Counted from the stretch's first letter, positions 8,445-18,875 are shown. The stretch: 64,000 bases of DNA from Piscirickettsiaceae bacterium (GCA_024685975.1 JAIBDZ010000001.1:62001-126000), one strand, 5' to 3'. The notes: a model not told the origin generated them from the sequence alone. A program made the numbers and translations.

Positions 8445-9938
8445 ATGACTAACGAAATAGAACAAGACGAAAACAGGCTCATCGCACAACGTCGTGAGAA
8501 ATTAACGGCGTTACGTGAACAAGGTAATGCCTTTCCGAATGATTTTCGTCGTGATGTGATGAACGCTGAATTGGCTGCTGAGTATGCTGAAACAGATGGC
8601 GATACGTTAAAAGCTGAGCCGCGTCGAGTCAAAATTGCAGGTCGTTTAATGACCAAACGAGTGATGGGTAAAGCCAGCTTTGCCACTATTCGTGATATGT
8701 CGGGTGATATGCAACTTTATGTGAAACGAGATGACTTGGCAGAAGGTGTTTACGGCGAGTTTAAACGTTGGGATATGGGCGATATAATTGCGGCCGAAGG
8801 CACGTTATTTCGTACTCAAAAAGGTGAATTGTCAGTCTTAGTGGATGAGATTCGTCTATTAACGAAATCATTACGTCCGTTGCCAGAAAAATTTCATGGG
8901 TTATCGGATCAAGAAATGCGTTATCGTCAGCGTTATGTTGACTTGATTATGAATGAAGCGAGTCGCGATACATTCCGTATTCGAACTAAAGTGATTGATG
9001 GCATTCGACGTTTCTTAATGGCGAAAGATTACTTAGAAGTTGAAACACCGATGATGCAGGCGATTCCAGGTGGTGCGACAGCTAAGCCTTTTGAAACACA
9101 TCATAATGCCTTAGATATGGGCTTATTCCTTCGCATTGCGCCAGAATTATATTTGAAGCGTTTGGTTGTTGGTGGCTTTGAACGCGTCTTTGAAATTAAC
9201 CGTAATTTTCGTAATGAAGGATTATCAACACGTCATAATCCAGAGTTCACAATGGTTGAATTTTATCAGGCTTATTCTGATTACGAAGAGTTGATGGATT
9301 TGACCGAAGATATGCTGCGGACGGTCACACAAGATGTGTTAGGCACCTCGCAAGTACATTACCAAGGTACAGATTTAGACTTTTCTAAACCATTTCACCG
9401 TATGACGGTGGTGGAATCGATTTTGCACTTTAACCCGACGCTGACGGCAGAACAATTAGCCGATATCGACAGTGCTAGAAAGATAGCGGATGATCTAGGC
9501 ATTGCTTTGAAAGACAGCTATGGCTTGGGTAAAGTCCAAATTGAAATTTTTGAGAAAACAGTTGAAGAAAGGTTGATGGAGCCGACGTTTATTACCGCTT
9601 ATCCAACGGAAGTATCTCCGCTTGCGCGTCGTAATGATGATGACCCTTTTGTGACAGATCGTTTTGAGTTTTTTGTTGGTGGGCGTGAAATTGCCAATGG
9701 TTTCTCTGAGTTAAATGATGCCGAAGATCAAGCAGAACGTTTCCAAGCCCAAGTAGCAGAAAAAGATGCCGGTGATGATGAAGCAATGCATTTTGATGCC
9801 GATTATATTCGTGCTTTGGAATATGGCATGCCGCCAACAGCAGGTGAAGGCATCGGTATTGATCGTTTGGTCATGTTGTTAACGGATTCACCGACGATTC
9901 GCGATGTCTTGTTATTCCCGCATATGCGACCTGAGTAA
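8445..9938 (+). CDS. lysS: Lysyl-tRNA synthetase, class II
   Basis: Charges tRNA-Lys. The 497-residue protein has the N-terminal OB-fold anticodon-binding domain (from about residue 60) and a class II catalytic core. Motif 2 is [20 protein letters not shown]; motif 3 is [20 protein letters not shown]. It begins [20 protein letters not shown], a typical bacterial LysRS start. It is 13 bases after prfB and probably cotranscribed. Convergent with the lipase-like gene downstream. Confidence 0.98.
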   Translation: MTNEIEQDENRLIAQRREKLTALREQGNAFPNDFRRDVMNAELAAEYAETDGDTLKAEPRRVKIAGRLMTKRVMGKASFATIRDMSGDMQLYVKRDDLAEGVYGEFKRWDMGDIIAAEGTLFRTQKGELSVLVDEIRLLTKSLRPLPEKFHGLSDQEMRYRQRYVDLIMNEASRDTFRIRTKVIDGIRRFLMAKDYLEVETPMMQAIPGGATAKPFETHHNALDMGLFLRIAPELYLKRLVVGGFERVFEINRNFRNEGLSTRHNPEFTMVEFYQAYSDYEELMDLTEDMLRTVTQDVLGTSQVHYQGTDLDFSKPFHRMTVVESILHFNPTLTAEQLADIDSARKIADDLGIALKDSYGLGKVQIEIFEKTVEERLMEPTFITAYPTEVSPLARRNDDDPFVTDRFEFFVGGREIANGFSELNDAEDQAERFQAQVAEKDAGDDEAMHFDADYIRALEYGMPPTAGEGIGIDRLVMLLTDSPTIRDVLLFPHMRPE

Positions 9939-9957
9939 GCTTAGTATTGCGGGCGTC

Positions 9958-10644
9958 TTACTGAGCAAATTTCCCGTAGGTTAAATAATGACTGACCTGT
10001 TTAATCACGTCATCATTTTTCATCATGAAGGGATGCGATGTAGCGATTTCAATATGGTCAGCCATACCTTCCAACTTGGTACTCTCGATGGACACTTTGC
10101 CATCATCTGTGCCGGGAATAAAAGTGGATAGGATAAGGTTAATACTTTGCGTGCCGGCAATGATGCCAACATCAAAATTGGCGGGGCCTAAGGTGTTAGG
10201 AAGACTTAACTTTCCGGTGCCAAGCTGAAGTCCTGCATCGCCATTGATAAAATGAAAACCGGGCACGTTCTGTAATGTGTCGACAACTTCGCTGCCTTGA
10301 TTAGGCGGGCCTAACATCACGACATGTTTTAATTGTGGAATGGTGTGTTGTGAGAGATATTGCCGAACTAAAATGCCGCCAAGGGAATGGGTGACAAAAT
10401 GGATTTCATCGAAATCGGTACATTGCTCCAGCGCGGGTGGAATAGCGATATTGGCTAAGTCTTCAATGCGTCCTTCTCTTGAAGGGTAATCTTGATTGAT
10501 GACGTGATAGCCTTGGTCGGTCAATTGTTGGGCTAATACCGCCATTGAGGCATTGGTTCGAGCAAGGCCGTGCAATAGAATAACGCATGAAGCTTGTACG
10601 CTGGATGCCATGAATAATAAGCCGCTTAGCAGCAATAGCCTCAT
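9958..10644 (-). CDS. Secreted alpha/beta-hydrolase (lipase-like)
   Basis: A 228-residue protein with an N-terminal signal peptide (MRLLLLSGLLFMASSVQAS), so probably periplasmic or exported. The alpha/beta-hydrolase fold is indicated by CVILLHGLARTNASM (oxyanion-hole HG) and the nucleophile elbow THSLGGILVRQY. Candidate acid and histidine residues are the Asp in GTDDGKVS and the His in TSHPFMM. It resembles small lipase/acyltransferase-type hydrolases that act on hydrophobic esters; the substrate is unknown. It lies 24 bases downstream of the HDOD gene on the same strand and may be cotranscribed. Confidence 0.8.
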   Translation of the reverse strand: MRLLLLSGLLFMASSVQASCVILLHGLARTNASMAVLAQQLTDQGYHVINQDYPSREGRIEDLANIAIPPALEQCTDFDEIHFVTHSLGGILVRQYLSQHTIPQLKHVVMLGPPNQGSEVVDTLQNVPGFHFINGDAGLQLGTGKLSLPNTLGPANFDVGIIAGTQSINLILSTFIPGTDDGKVSIESTKLEGMADHIEIATSHPFMMKNDDVIKQVSHYLTYGKFAQ

Positions 10645-10668
10645 TGTTCGTTCGCAATGAACTGAGGG

Positions 10669-11514
10669 TTATTTATCAAACCCAAATAAAGCCATGGCTT
10701 CAGCATATTCATCACTGTTTTCATCTAACTCATTCACTAAAATACCGGTTTCGATGCCGAGTTTTTTGAATGATTTAACTTGGTCTAGTTTATCCGGACT
10801 GACGGCGTTATCGCTGCCTTCTAAGCTTTGAATATTGGCGACTTGTACCACATCAACTAAGTCAGGGCCAGGTTCGCTGTTCCATTCAAGGTTATTATAA
10901 TTGGCTGGTACGGCAATCAACGTGTCGGGAAAGTCCCAGTTTTGTAGAATGGCGGCGCCGATTTTAGTATGTAGGCGCTCAATGACCTCATCAAGCGCTT
11001 GGCTGTTTTGAATAAGATCTGGTTTGTCTTCAGCCTTCATTAAAATAGGCAAAACACCAATATTATGGATTAAACCTGCTAACATGGCTTCATCGGGTTT
11101 GATGCCGGCTTGTTTTTGAGCGATTAATTGGCTACGTGCGGCGACATCTGTACTGTGTTGCCATAAGTCTCTTAAGCGAGTGTCGAGTCGGTTTGATGTC
11201 GGTTGGAACATTTGTTCCATCACCAAGCTGATGACGAGATTTCGTACCATGGTCAAACCCAAACGGGATACAGCCATTTGAACGCTTTCAGAAGCAATTC
11301 TGCCGCGATACAAGGCGCTGTTAGCAACTTTGATGAGGCGCGTGGATAAGGCGGCATCGGTAGTAATGATGTCCGCTAATTGTTTGGCGGTGACATCGGG
11401 TTCGTCAACAACGTCTCTGACGCGAAGGGCGACTTCAGGCAATGTGGGAAGGACTAACTTACCCGTATCGAGTTCTTGCAAGATTTCATTGTAAAATATC
11501 TCTTGTTGACTCAT
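10669..11514 (-). CDS. HDOD-domain signalling protein
   Basis: A 281-residue single-domain HDOD protein (LPTLPEVALRVRDVVDEPD..., AALSTRLIKVANSALYRG, LIHNIGVLPILMKAE). HDOD domains are relatives of the HD phosphohydrolases in which the metal-binding residues are usually lost. They act as signalling or scaffold modules in chemotaxis, motility and cyclic-di-GMP networks. There is no attached receiver or GGDEF/EAL domain. A second HDOD gene lies at 53185-54036. Divergent from alaC. Confidence 0.9.
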   Translation of the reverse strand: MSQQEIFYNEILQELDTGKLVLPTLPEVALRVRDVVDEPDVTAKQLADIITTDAALSTRLIKVANSALYRGRIASESVQMAVSRLGLTMVRNLVISLVMEQMFQPTSNRLDTRLRDLWQHSTDVAARSQLIAQKQAGIKPDEAMLAGLIHNIGVLPILMKAEDKPDLIQNSQALDEVIERLHTKIGAAILQNWDFPDTLIAVPANYNNLEWNSEPGPDLVDVVQVANIQSLEGSDNAVSPDKLDQVKSFKKLGIETGILVNELDENSDEYAEAMALFGFDK

Positions 11515-11609
11515 AACTATCCGTATTGATTAAATGTAATTTGATGTGAGAGCCATTTTCAGTTATTTTGCTGGGTTTGCCAACTGTTTTTTACTTATTT
11601 TTGGGTGAT

Positions 11610-12791
11610 GTGTTGAACGACGATTTTCCTAGGATTAAACGCTTACCGCCGTATGTATTCAATATTGTTAATGATTTGAAGGCTGAAGCACGTGCGCGCG
11701 GTGAAGATATTATCGATTTTGGAATGGGAAATCCAGACAAGCCCGCTCCCGCACATATCGTTGAAAAGCTGACGGAAGCGGCACATCGTCCCGATACACA
11801 TCGTTATTCTGTTTCTCGGGGGATCCCGCGCTTACGTAAAGCTATTTGTGATTGGTATCAGCGTAAATATGATGTGGCATTAGACTTTGAAACAGAAACG
11901 ATAGTCACCATTGGATCAAAAGAAGGCTTGGCGCATCTAGCTTTGGCTACAGTAGGCCCTGGAGACGCGGTATTGGTCCCAAACCCGGCTTATCCTATCC
12001 ATCCTTATGGTTTTGTTATTTCTGGCGCTGATATTCGCCATGTGCCGTTGATTGAAGGCGGTGATTTTTTTGCAGAACTGGAAAAATCAGTCAAGGACTC
12101 TTGGCCTAAACCTAAAATGTTGGTGTTGAACTTTCCGGGCAATCCGACAACACAATGCGTTGACTTGGAATTTTTTGAGCGCGTTGTTGCTTTTGCGAAA
12201 GAACACGAAATCTGGGTTGTGCATGATTTAGCTTATGGTGAAATCACTTTTGATGGCTATAAAGCACCGTCTATTTTAGAAGTGCCGGGCGCTAAAGATG
12301 TGGCGGTAGAGTTTTATACATTATCTAAAACCTACAATATGCCAGGTTGGCGTGTTGGTTTTATGTCGGGTAATCCTGTTTTAGTGTCTGCGTTAGCGAG
12401 AATGAAGTCTTATTTAGACTATGGCATGTTTACCCCGATTCAAGTGGCTGCTATTGCGGCGCTGGATGGACCTCAAGATTGTGTCGAGGAAGTGGTTGCA
12501 ACCTATAAAAGTCGACGTGATGTGTTATGTGATGGTTTGAATAGTATTGGCTGGCATGTTGAAAAACCGAAGGCGACGATGTTTGTCTGGGCCAAAATTC
12601 CTGAACGCTATCGTGAGATGGGCTCATTGGAATTTACCAAGAAATTATTAAAAGAAGCGAAGGTGGCGGTGTCACCGGGTATAGGTTTTGGTGAATATGG
12701 TGATGATCATGTTCGCTTTGGGTTAATTGAAAACGAACATCGGACTCGACAAGCGATTCGCGGAATACGTGATATGTTGAGACGAGCTTAG
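11610..12791 (+). CDS. alaC: Alanine-synthesising aminotransferase, AlaC family
   Basis: PLP-dependent class I/II aminotransferase. The core beginning [20 protein letters not shown] is very close to what I recall of E. coli AlaC, including GMGNPD and [15 protein letters not shown]. The PLP lysine is in [15 protein letters not shown]. AlaC makes alanine from pyruvate with glutamate as donor. The track begins at a TTG at 11568. I prefer GTG 11610, which removes a 14-residue hydrophobic extension not expected in the family; TTG 11613 is also possible. hom follows 11 bases later and thrC after that, so it likely belongs to an amino-acid operon. Confidence 0.9.
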   Translation: MLNDDFPRIKRLPPYVFNIVNDLKAEARARGEDIIDFGMGNPDKPAPAHIVEKLTEAAHRPDTHRYSVSRGIPRLRKAICDWYQRKYDVALDFETETIVTIGSKEGLAHLALATVGPGDAVLVPNPAYPIHPYGFVISGADIRHVPLIEGGDFFAELEKSVKDSWPKPKMLVLNFPGNPTTQCVDLEFFERVVAFAKEHEIWVVHDLAYGEITFDGYKAPSILEVPGAKDVAVEFYTLSKTYNMPGWRVGFMSGNPVLVSALARMKSYLDYGMFTPIQVAAIAALDGPQDCVEEVVATYKSRRDVLCDGLNSIGWHVEKPKATMFVWAKIPERYREMGSLEFTKKLLKEAKVAVSPGIGFGEYGDDHVRFGLIENEHRTRQAIRGIRDMLRRA

Positions 12792-12802
12792 GGGAATAAA
12801 CG

Positions 12803-14113
12803 GTGCAATCAGTCAATATCGGGGTCTTAGGGTTAGGCACAGTTGGAAGCGGCACAGTCACGGTGTTGCGCCGTAATATTGAGGAAATAGTGCGCCGTGC
12901 TGGCCGTGGTATTGAGATCACGCGGGCGGCAGACCGAACATTAGATAAACAACGTGATTATGATGTCTCAGGCATTGATATCACCACGGATGCGTTTGAT
13001 ATCGTTAATGATCCCAATATCCATGTCGTGGTTGAATTGATCGGTGGCACTGGCATTGCTAAAGACTTAGTGATGCAAGCCATTGAACAAGGTAAACATA
13101 TTGTAACGGCGAATAAAGCTTTGATTGCTTTGCACGGTAATGAGTTATTTGCCAAAGCACAAGAAAAAGGCGTGACTATCGCTTTTGAAGCTGCTGTCGC
13201 GGGTGGTATTCCGATTATTAAAGCAATGCGTGAAGGTTTGTCTGCAAACCGGATTGAGTGGTTGGCGGGTATTATTAACGGTACCGGCAACTACATCATG
13301 ACTGAAATGCGTGATAAGGGCCGTGATTTTCCTGATGTATTAGCAGAAGCACAAGCATTAGGGTATGCCGAAGCCGATCCCACTTTTGATGTGGAAGGTA
13401 TTGATGCTGCGCATAAATTGACGATTATGGCATCTATTGCTTTTGGTATTCCGTTACAGTTTGATAAAGCGTATACCGAAGGCATTAGCCAAGTATCGCA
13501 AGAAGATGTGCAATATGCTGCTGAACTCGGTTATATCATTAAACATTTAGGGATTGCGAAACAAACGGAACAGGGCGTTGAATTACGTGTTCATCCGACC
13601 TTGATTCCACATCGTCGCTTGATTGCCAATGTTGATGGTGTGATGAATGCTGTTTTGATCAAAGGTGATGCTGTTGGCCCAACACTATATTACGGTGCAG
13701 GTGCAGGATCAGAAGCGACGGCATCAGCTGTAGTCGCTGATATTGTCGATGTGGTTCGCGCATTGACTAGTGATCCTGGCAATCGGGTGCCGCATTTGGC
13801 ATTCCAAGCGAATGCGTTAGCTGATACACCAATTTTGCCAATTTCAGCTGTGGTTACGTCATATTATTTACGTATTCATACTGATGATGAGCCGGGTGTC
13901 TTAGCAGACATTACACGTATCCTTGGCGAACAAGGGATTAGCATTGAAGCCATTTTGCAAAAACAACCTGCGTCACACGGCGGTACGGTGCCGGTGATTA
14001 TTTTGACGCAAGCTGTGGTCGAAAAAAACATGGATATGGCGATTCAAGATATTGAAGCATTAACGACGGTGAAAGAATCAGTAATGCGAATTCGAATGGA
14101 ATCTTTAGGTTAA
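12803..14113 (+). CDS. hom: Homoserine dehydrogenase
   Basis: Reduces aspartate semialdehyde to homoserine, the branch point to threonine and methionine. The 436-residue monofunctional form has an N-terminal NAD(P)-binding motif (IGVLGLGTVGSGTV), a catalytic domain (ANKALIALHG, GIINGTGNYIMTEM) and a C-terminal ACT domain (HTDDEPGVLADITRIL) that usually mediates threonine feedback. There is no aspartokinase fusion. It starts with GTG at 12803, preceded by AGGGGAAT. Between alaC and thrC, so cotranscription is likely. Confidence 0.97.
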   Translation: MQSVNIGVLGLGTVGSGTVTVLRRNIEEIVRRAGRGIEITRAADRTLDKQRDYDVSGIDITTDAFDIVNDPNIHVVVELIGGTGIAKDLVMQAIEQGKHIVTANKALIALHGNELFAKAQEKGVTIAFEAAVAGGIPIIKAMREGLSANRIEWLAGIINGTGNYIMTEMRDKGRDFPDVLAEAQALGYAEADPTFDVEGIDAAHKLTIMASIAFGIPLQFDKAYTEGISQVSQEDVQYAAELGYIIKHLGIAKQTEQGVELRVHPTLIPHRRLIANVDGVMNAVLIKGDAVGPTLYYGAGAGSEATASAVVADIVDVVRALTSDPGNRVPHLAFQANALADTPILPISAVVTSYYLRIHTDDEPGVLADITRILGEQGISIEAILQKQPASHGGTVPVIILTQAVVEKNMDMAIQDIEALTTVKESVMRIRMESLG

Positions 14114-14161
14114 ACCGGCGTCCATAACAGAATAAAACGAGATTATTAAGAGGAAAAAAAT

Positions 14162-15307
14162 ATGCCATTTCGACCACGTTATACGGGTCTTATTGAAAAT
14201 TACCGCGACCGTCTGCCTGTCAGTGATGATACGCGCCTGATTAGTCTTGGTGAAGGAAATACACCTTTATTGAAACTGGAAAATATTCCCGGTCTTGTTG
14301 GTAAAGATGTTGATCTTTATATTAAGTATGAAGGCTTAAATCCAACGGGATCATTTAAAGATCGCGGCATGACTATGGCGGTGACAAAAGCAGTCGAAGA
14401 AGGCAGTAAAGCGATTATTTGTGCGTCAACTGGGAATACCTCTGCGGCAGCAGCAGCTTATGCGGCACGTGCTGGCATTACAGCGTTTGTATTGATTCCA
14501 GATGGCAAAATTGCATTGGGTAAATTAGCCCAAGCGATGATGCACGGTGCGACAGTAATACAAATTAAAGGTAACTTTGATGAAGGGATGCAATTAGTCA
14601 AAGATGTAGCAGAACATGCGCCTGTGACGATTGTGAATTCAATTAACCCGTATCGATTGCAAGGTCAGAAGACGGCTGCATTTGAAATTGTTGAAGAATT
14701 AGGCGAAGCGCCAGATTATCACTGTTTGCCCGTGGGTAACGCAGGTAATATTACAGCGCATTGGATTGGTTATTCTGAATATGCTTGTAAAGCCGGTGAT
14801 AAAGTGACTGAATCTTGTGCTTTATGTGAAGGTGAGTGTCAGTTTACAAAAGAGGTTGTTGGCTCAAAACGGCCAAAAATGGTGGGCTATCAAGCTGCTG
14901 GTTCTGCTCCTTTCATGCGTGGTGAAATGGTGGATAACCCTGAAACAGTGGCAACAGCGATCCGTATTGGTCATCCACAAAGCTGGGATAGAGCTTGGAC
15001 AGTGAAAGAAGAGTCTGGTGGTTGGTTTGACGAATGTACTGATGACGAAATCTTAGCGGCTCAAAAATTATTGGCTGAAAAAGAAGGTATTTTCTGCGAG
15101 CCGGCTTCAGCAACCTCAGTAGCAGGTGCATTGCGAGATATTCAATCCGGTAAGATTCCTGAAGGCAGCACGGTTGTGTGTACCTTAACTGGACATGGTT
15201 TGAAAGATCCAGATATTGCGATTAAGCAAAGTACTGCGCCAATGGTGACGGTAGATGCGACTCTAGATGCGGTACGTGATGCGATTTTGAGCAATATGGC
15301 TAAATAA
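14162..15307 (+). CDS. thrC: Threonine synthase with a cysteine-rich insertion
   Basis: PLP enzyme that converts O-phosphohomoserine to threonine. The 381-residue product has the PLP-lysine motif [14 protein letters not shown] and phosphate-binding glycine segments. It follows hom with a good ribosome site (AAGAGGAAAA) and ends at a strong terminator, closing the alaC-hom-thrC unit. An oddity lies in the middle: four cysteines at residues 209, 219, 222 and 226 ([15 protein letters not shown]) in a stretch that I remember as shorter in typical bacterial ThrC. This could be a metal-binding or redox insertion. Enzyme identity is secure; the insertion's role is inference. Confidence 0.96.
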   Translation: MPFRPRYTGLIENYRDRLPVSDDTRLISLGEGNTPLLKLENIPGLVGKDVDLYIKYEGLNPTGSFKDRGMTMAVTKAVEEGSKAIICASTGNTSAAAAAYAARAGITAFVLIPDGKIALGKLAQAMMHGATVIQIKGNFDEGMQLVKDVAEHAPVTIVNSINPYRLQGQKTAAFEIVEELGEAPDYHCLPVGNAGNITAHWIGYSEYACKAGDKVTESCALCEGECQFTKEVVGSKRPKMVGYQAAGSAPFMRGEMVDNPETVATAIRIGHPQSWDRAWTVKEESGGWFDECTDDEILAAQKLLAEKEGIFCEPASATSVAGALRDIQSGKIPEGSTVVCTLTGHGLKDPDIAIKQSTAPMVTVDATLDAVRDAILSNMAK

Positions 15308-15325
15308 CACGAAAAGCCTAATGTT

Positions 15326-15363
15326 TAAAAAGGGAGATGTTGTGATGACATCTCCCTTTTTTG
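15326..15363 (+). terminator. Bidirectional terminator after thrC
   Basis: AAAAAGGGAGATGT / ACATCTCCCTTTTT forms a perfect stem with a 7-base loop (TGTGATG), with A-runs upstream and T-runs downstream. It can therefore terminate thrC on the plus strand and the convergent 94-residue gene on the minus strand. Confidence 0.9.
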
Positions 15364-15369
15364 TGTCCG

Positions 15370-15654
15370 TTATCTTGGAACGACCGAATGGATGACACTG
15401 CTGTATTCGAAAAAGACAACAAAATCAGGATAAACCCAGCGGGTAATCGGTGGTTGACCAACAGGATTGTGTTTCTGTGTGGGCTGGCCAAACTGTGCTG
15501 ACACTTGCGTCATCGACATGCCACGGGTTGGCCTAATGACACCAGAAGCATCATTGGGCACTTGGTAACGTGGATCAGTAATTGAAATGACTTCGGCTTG
15601 TGTTGGCAAACAAGTTGCCATGAGCAAAGCAGCAATAAAAAAAGACCCTTTCAT
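15370..15654 (-). CDS. Small secreted protein of unknown function
   Basis: A 94-residue protein with a clear signal peptide (MKGSFFIAALLMATCLPTQA) and a short mature domain. The mature part contains RPTRGMSMTQVSAQFGQPTQ followed by WVYPDFVVFFEYSSVIHSVV. This pattern (GMs...V...FG.P ending in a beta-rich segment) recalls the SmpA/OmlA (BamE)-like small envelope fold, but I would not assign it there. It lies between serC and thrC, convergent with thrC and sharing its terminator. Probably a periplasmic protein; function unknown. Confidence 0.7.
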   Translation of the reverse strand: MKGSFFIAALLMATCLPTQAEVISITDPRYQVPNDASGVIRPTRGMSMTQVSAQFGQPTQKHNPVGQPPITRWVYPDFVVFFEYSSVIHSVVPR

Positions 15655-15748
15655 TATCTTGTTACTCCGGTGAAGTGATATGACTTAGCATACCGTTGTG
15701 TTAACCATAGCTCAATGCCTTGCTTGTCAAAGCGTGATCCATTTTCAC

Positions 15749-16831
15749 TTATTGGTGTTGTTGTGCAAACTCAGTCATAAAGGCAATTAAGGCATCAACG
15801 CCTTCTTCTGGCATGGCGTTGTAGATGCTAGCCCGCATTCCACCGACACTACGATGACCTTTCAAAGCAAGCAAATGCGCGTCTTTTGCGCCTGCTAAGA
15901 AATCATTGTCTAACGCAGGGTTACTTAAGGTAAAAGGAATATTCATCCATGAGCGATAGGGTTTATCGACGGGGTTATGATAAAAAGCAGACTGATCAAT
16001 ATAGTCATACAGTTTATTGGCTTTGCGTTCATTGATATCACTGATAGCTGTCAAGCCGCCAAGCCCTAATAACCAGTCAAATACCAGTCCTGCCAGATAA
16101 AGTGCATAGGTAGGCGGGGTGTTGTACATAGAGTCATTATCGGCCTGTACTTTATAATCAAATGTAATTGGTGTGCCGGCGATAGTCTGACCAATCAAAT
16201 CATCACGGACGATAACAAGGGTTAATCCAGCTGGGCCGATATTTTTTTGAGCACCAGCATAAATAAGACCAAATCGTGTTACATCAATTGGGCGTGAAAG
16301 AATGGTAGAAGATAAATCAACTACAAGAGGCACATCACCGGTATCTGGAATGTGATCAAACTCTAAACCATCAATTGTTTCATTTGCCGTGTAATGCACA
16401 TAAGCGGCATCAGGATTCAGTTTCCAGCTAGCGGGATCAGGAATGGTCGTGAATTTTTTGTCTTCTGATGTGGCCACAATATTGACATCACAATATCTTG
16501 CGGCTTCGGCGATGGCTTTTTTGGACCATTGTCCCGTATTAAAATAGTCTGCCGAGGTTTTGCCGCGTAATAAATTCATCGGAATCGCGCTAAATTGCGC
16601 TGTGGCGCCACCCTGTAAGAATAAGACTTTATAGTTATCAGGAATGGTCATTAAACGGCGAAGGCTTGCTTCTGCACGTTGAGCGACATCAGTGAACTCT
16701 TTACCACGATGGCTCATTTCCATGATATTCATTCCTGAGCCATGCCAATCAAGAAACTCTTGTTGTGCTTGTTGTAAAACGGCAGGGGGAATCATGGCTG
16801 GGCCAGCACTGAAATTATAAACGCGTGACAT
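15749..16831 (-). CDS. serC: Phosphoserine aminotransferase
   Basis: PLP enzyme of serine biosynthesis (3-phosphohydroxypyruvate to phosphoserine) that also serves pyridoxal phosphate synthesis. The start chosen, ATG at 16831, gives MSRVYNFSAGPAMIPPAVL, the standard SerC N-terminus, with AAGG upstream. The track start at 16855 adds eight residues. The product is 360 residues. The PLP lysine lies in AGAQKNIGPAGLTLVIV. No serA or other partner gene is adjacent. It stands alone between two terminators. Confidence 0.96.
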   Translation of the reverse strand: MSRVYNFSAGPAMIPPAVLQQAQQEFLDWHGSGMNIMEMSHRGKEFTDVAQRAEASLRRLMTIPDNYKVLFLQGGATAQFSAIPMNLLRGKTSADYFNTGQWSKKAIAEAARYCDVNIVATSEDKKFTTIPDPASWKLNPDAAYVHYTANETIDGLEFDHIPDTGDVPLVVDLSSTILSRPIDVTRFGLIYAGAQKNIGPAGLTLVIVRDDLIGQTIAGTPITFDYKVQADNDSMYNTPPTYALYLAGLVFDWLLGLGGLTAISDINERKANKLYDYIDQSAFYHNPVDKPYRSWMNIPFTLSNPALDNDFLAGAKDAHLLALKGHRSVGGMRASIYNAMPEEGVDALIAFMTEFAQQHQ

Positions 16832-16917
16832 TGAAAACCTTCGGTTTGCTAACAAATTAATAGCAGAATTATAGCAAACAAGAAGGGGAGTAGCGGGGAA
16901 AAGAATGAAGGCTAAAC

Positions 16918-16949
16918 GCCGCGAGGGGGCTTTATGCCTCCCTCACGGC
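16918..16949 (-). terminator. Terminator of the secreted cupin gene
   Basis: Read on the minus strand, GCCGTGAGGGAGGC and GCCCCCTCGCGGC pair around a short loop. They are followed by GTTTAGCCTTCATTCTTTT. The hairpin is strong and the T-tract loose. It lies between the cupin stop and serC. Confidence 0.6.
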
Positions 16950-16966
16950 ATTTGCTTTTAGATTAA

Positions 16967-17446
16967 TTAATGACCATGACCTTCATGGGCATCAATTGCG
17001 CCTTCAAATGCGATGAATAATTCGCAAGGCTCAGCACTGACACAACGACCTGTGTGAGGTACTTTTGGTGGACCGTAAATGTACATGCCTTGTTTGATGT
17101 GGATAGTTGGCTGACCTTGGTAAGTCAGATCTAATTCACCAGAGATTAAGACCATGCGTTCGGCAGAAGTATGCCAATGAGCGGGTAAGTCAAAGTTACC
17201 AGGAACTTTGAAGATAACGTCTGAGTTAGGCTTCGATGGATCGCCTTGTAAAATACCAAGTTGGCAACCTTTACCAAAAAAAGCTGGGCAATCAGCCCAC
17301 GTGATACGAGCATCATCCATTGCATAAGTAAATGCAGTAGCATGTGCTGCAGCACCGTGCTCTGCTTGTGCCGCGACAGGCAGCATTGCAGATGCAGCGA
17401 CTAAGCCACTCAGCAAAATTGATTTTAAACTTACGTTTTTTTTCAT
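16967..17446 (-). CDS. Secreted cupin-domain protein
   Basis: A 159-residue protein with a Sec signal peptide (LSGLVAASAMLPVAAQAEHG). A single cupin barrel follows, with metal-binding histidines in LPAHWHTSAERMVLISGEL and a second conserved region, YGPPKVPHTGRC. It ends in a short histidine-rich tail (DAHEGHGH) that may bind metal. Start chosen at ATG 17446 (MKKNVSLKS), with GGAG six bases upstream; the track's GTG at 17458 lies before this ribosome site. Its cysteines could form disulphides in the periplasm. Substrate unknown. Monocistronic with its own terminator. Confidence 0.75.
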   Translation of the reverse strand: MKKNVSLKSILLSGLVAASAMLPVAAQAEHGAAAHATAFTYAMDDARITWADCPAFFGKGCQLGILQGDPSKPNSDVIFKVPGNFDLPAHWHTSAERMVLISGELDLTYQGQPTIHIKQGMYIYGPPKVPHTGRCVSAEPCELFIAFEGAIDAHEGHGH

Positions 17447-17718
17447 AAAATACTCCACATTGTAGTAGTGATCATTATTGTTATTCTTAGCTTTTGAAAA
17501 GCCAAGACAATCCTACACTATCTCAATAGCGTTGATCTAGTCGGTATAACATCGATCTTGTACTAAAGCTTTACTAACCGCGGGAAGAGTATTTTTTATC
17601 TGCTCATACGGTGGTTTGATTTTGAAGATTGAGATGTAGAGCAGAGTGAATAGTTTGAGCCGTGGATAAGTTATTGTATGCCAGAACTGAGGAAGGTTTC
17701 GCAGTACGCGATAGAAGC

Positions 17719-18873
17719 TTATAAAAATAACTCGATGAGGGTATTGAGATAACGTTGCCCTTTTTCTGTCGGGCAGATGCGGTGGATATCCCAGCTAATC
17801 AAATCTTGCTGTTCTGCTTGTTGTAGGGCTTTATCGATGTGGGAAATAGGAAGGCCAGCATGTTGATAAAATAACGGTGTGGGAAAGCCATCGGTCAGGC
17901 GTAAAGCATTGAGCATAAACTCAAAACCAATGTCTTTGGTGCTGATGATGTCGTTAGTTAAGATATTGTTATCTGTACCAGCGGTATCGAGGTATAGCTG
18001 TGGTTGTTTTTGTTTTGATTGGCGAGTGATCGTTTGTTGCGCCGCATCAGTGATTTTACCGTGAGCACCAGCACCGATACCTAAATAATCTCCAAATTGC
18101 CAATAATTGAGATTATGGCGGCATTGTTGACCTTCTTTTGCGTAAGCGGAAACTTCATATTGTTGATAGCCTGTTTTTGCCATTCGTTGCTGGCTATCGA
18201 TTTGCCAATCAATAATCGGATCATCATCAGGTAAAGTTGGCGGATGTTGATAAAAGAAGGTATTGGGCTCGATGGTCAATTGATAATAAGATAAATGTTG
18301 TGGCTCTAATGCCATTGCTGTTTCGATATCTTCTTTGGCTGTATTAGCGGTTTGCTGTGGCAGGCCAAACATTAAATCTAAATTGAAATTCTCAAAACCA
18401 ACTTTATGGGCTGTTTCTACCGCCTTGATGGCTTGCCTGCGATCATGAATGCGACCTAATGCTTGCAATGAACCATCATTAAAACTTTGGATCCCAATCG
18501 ATAGACGGTTAATACCTAATGATAAATAGTCGGCAAAACGATGTTGTTCGACTGTGCCTGGATTGGCTTCAAGTGTGATTTCTGCGTAAGGATTAATAGG
18601 CAGTAATGCGCGCAGTGATGAAAATAATTTTTCATAGGCTTCTGCGGAAAATAAACTGGGAGTACCGCCGCCAATAAAAATAGTTTGAATTGTTCGACCC
18701 CAGATAGAGGGCAAAGCTTGCTCAACATCTTTGATTAAGGCGTCGATATAGTCTTGTTCGGGTAATGTTGATTTGGCCGTATGTGAATTAAAGTCACAAT
18801 AAGGACATTTTTTAACACACCAAGGGACATGAATGTATAAGCTTAGTGGTGGTAAGGCTGTGAAATTAAACAT
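17719..18873 (-). CDS. hemW: Radical-SAM heme chaperone HemW
   Basis: The 384-residue protein has the radical-SAM motif with the extra cysteine (CVKKCPYCDFNSH), followed by TIFIGGGTPSLF and INRLSIGIQSFNDGSLQALG. The CxxxCxYCDFNSH form and length match HemW rather than the coproporphyrinogen oxidase HemN, with which it is often confused. HemW binds heme and is implicated in its delivery to respiratory enzymes. It is two bases downstream of rdgB, in the conserved rph-rdgB-hemW operon. Confidence 0.93.
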   Translation of the reverse strand: MFNFTALPPLSLYIHVPWCVKKCPYCDFNSHTAKSTLPEQDYIDALIKDVEQALPSIWGRTIQTIFIGGGTPSLFSAEAYEKLFSSLRALLPINPYAEITLEANPGTVEQHRFADYLSLGINRLSIGIQSFNDGSLQALGRIHDRRQAIKAVETAHKVGFENFNLDLMFGLPQQTANTAKEDIETAMALEPQHLSYYQLTIEPNTFFYQHPPTLPDDDPIIDWQIDSQQRMAKTGYQQYEVSAYAKEGQQCRHNLNYWQFGDYLGIGAGAHGKITDAAQQTITRQSKQKQPQLYLDTAGTDNNILTNDIISTKDIGFEFMLNALRLTDGFPTPLFYQHAGLPISHIDKALQQAEQQDLISWDIHRICPTEKGQRYLNTLIELFL

Positions 18874-18875
18874 GG

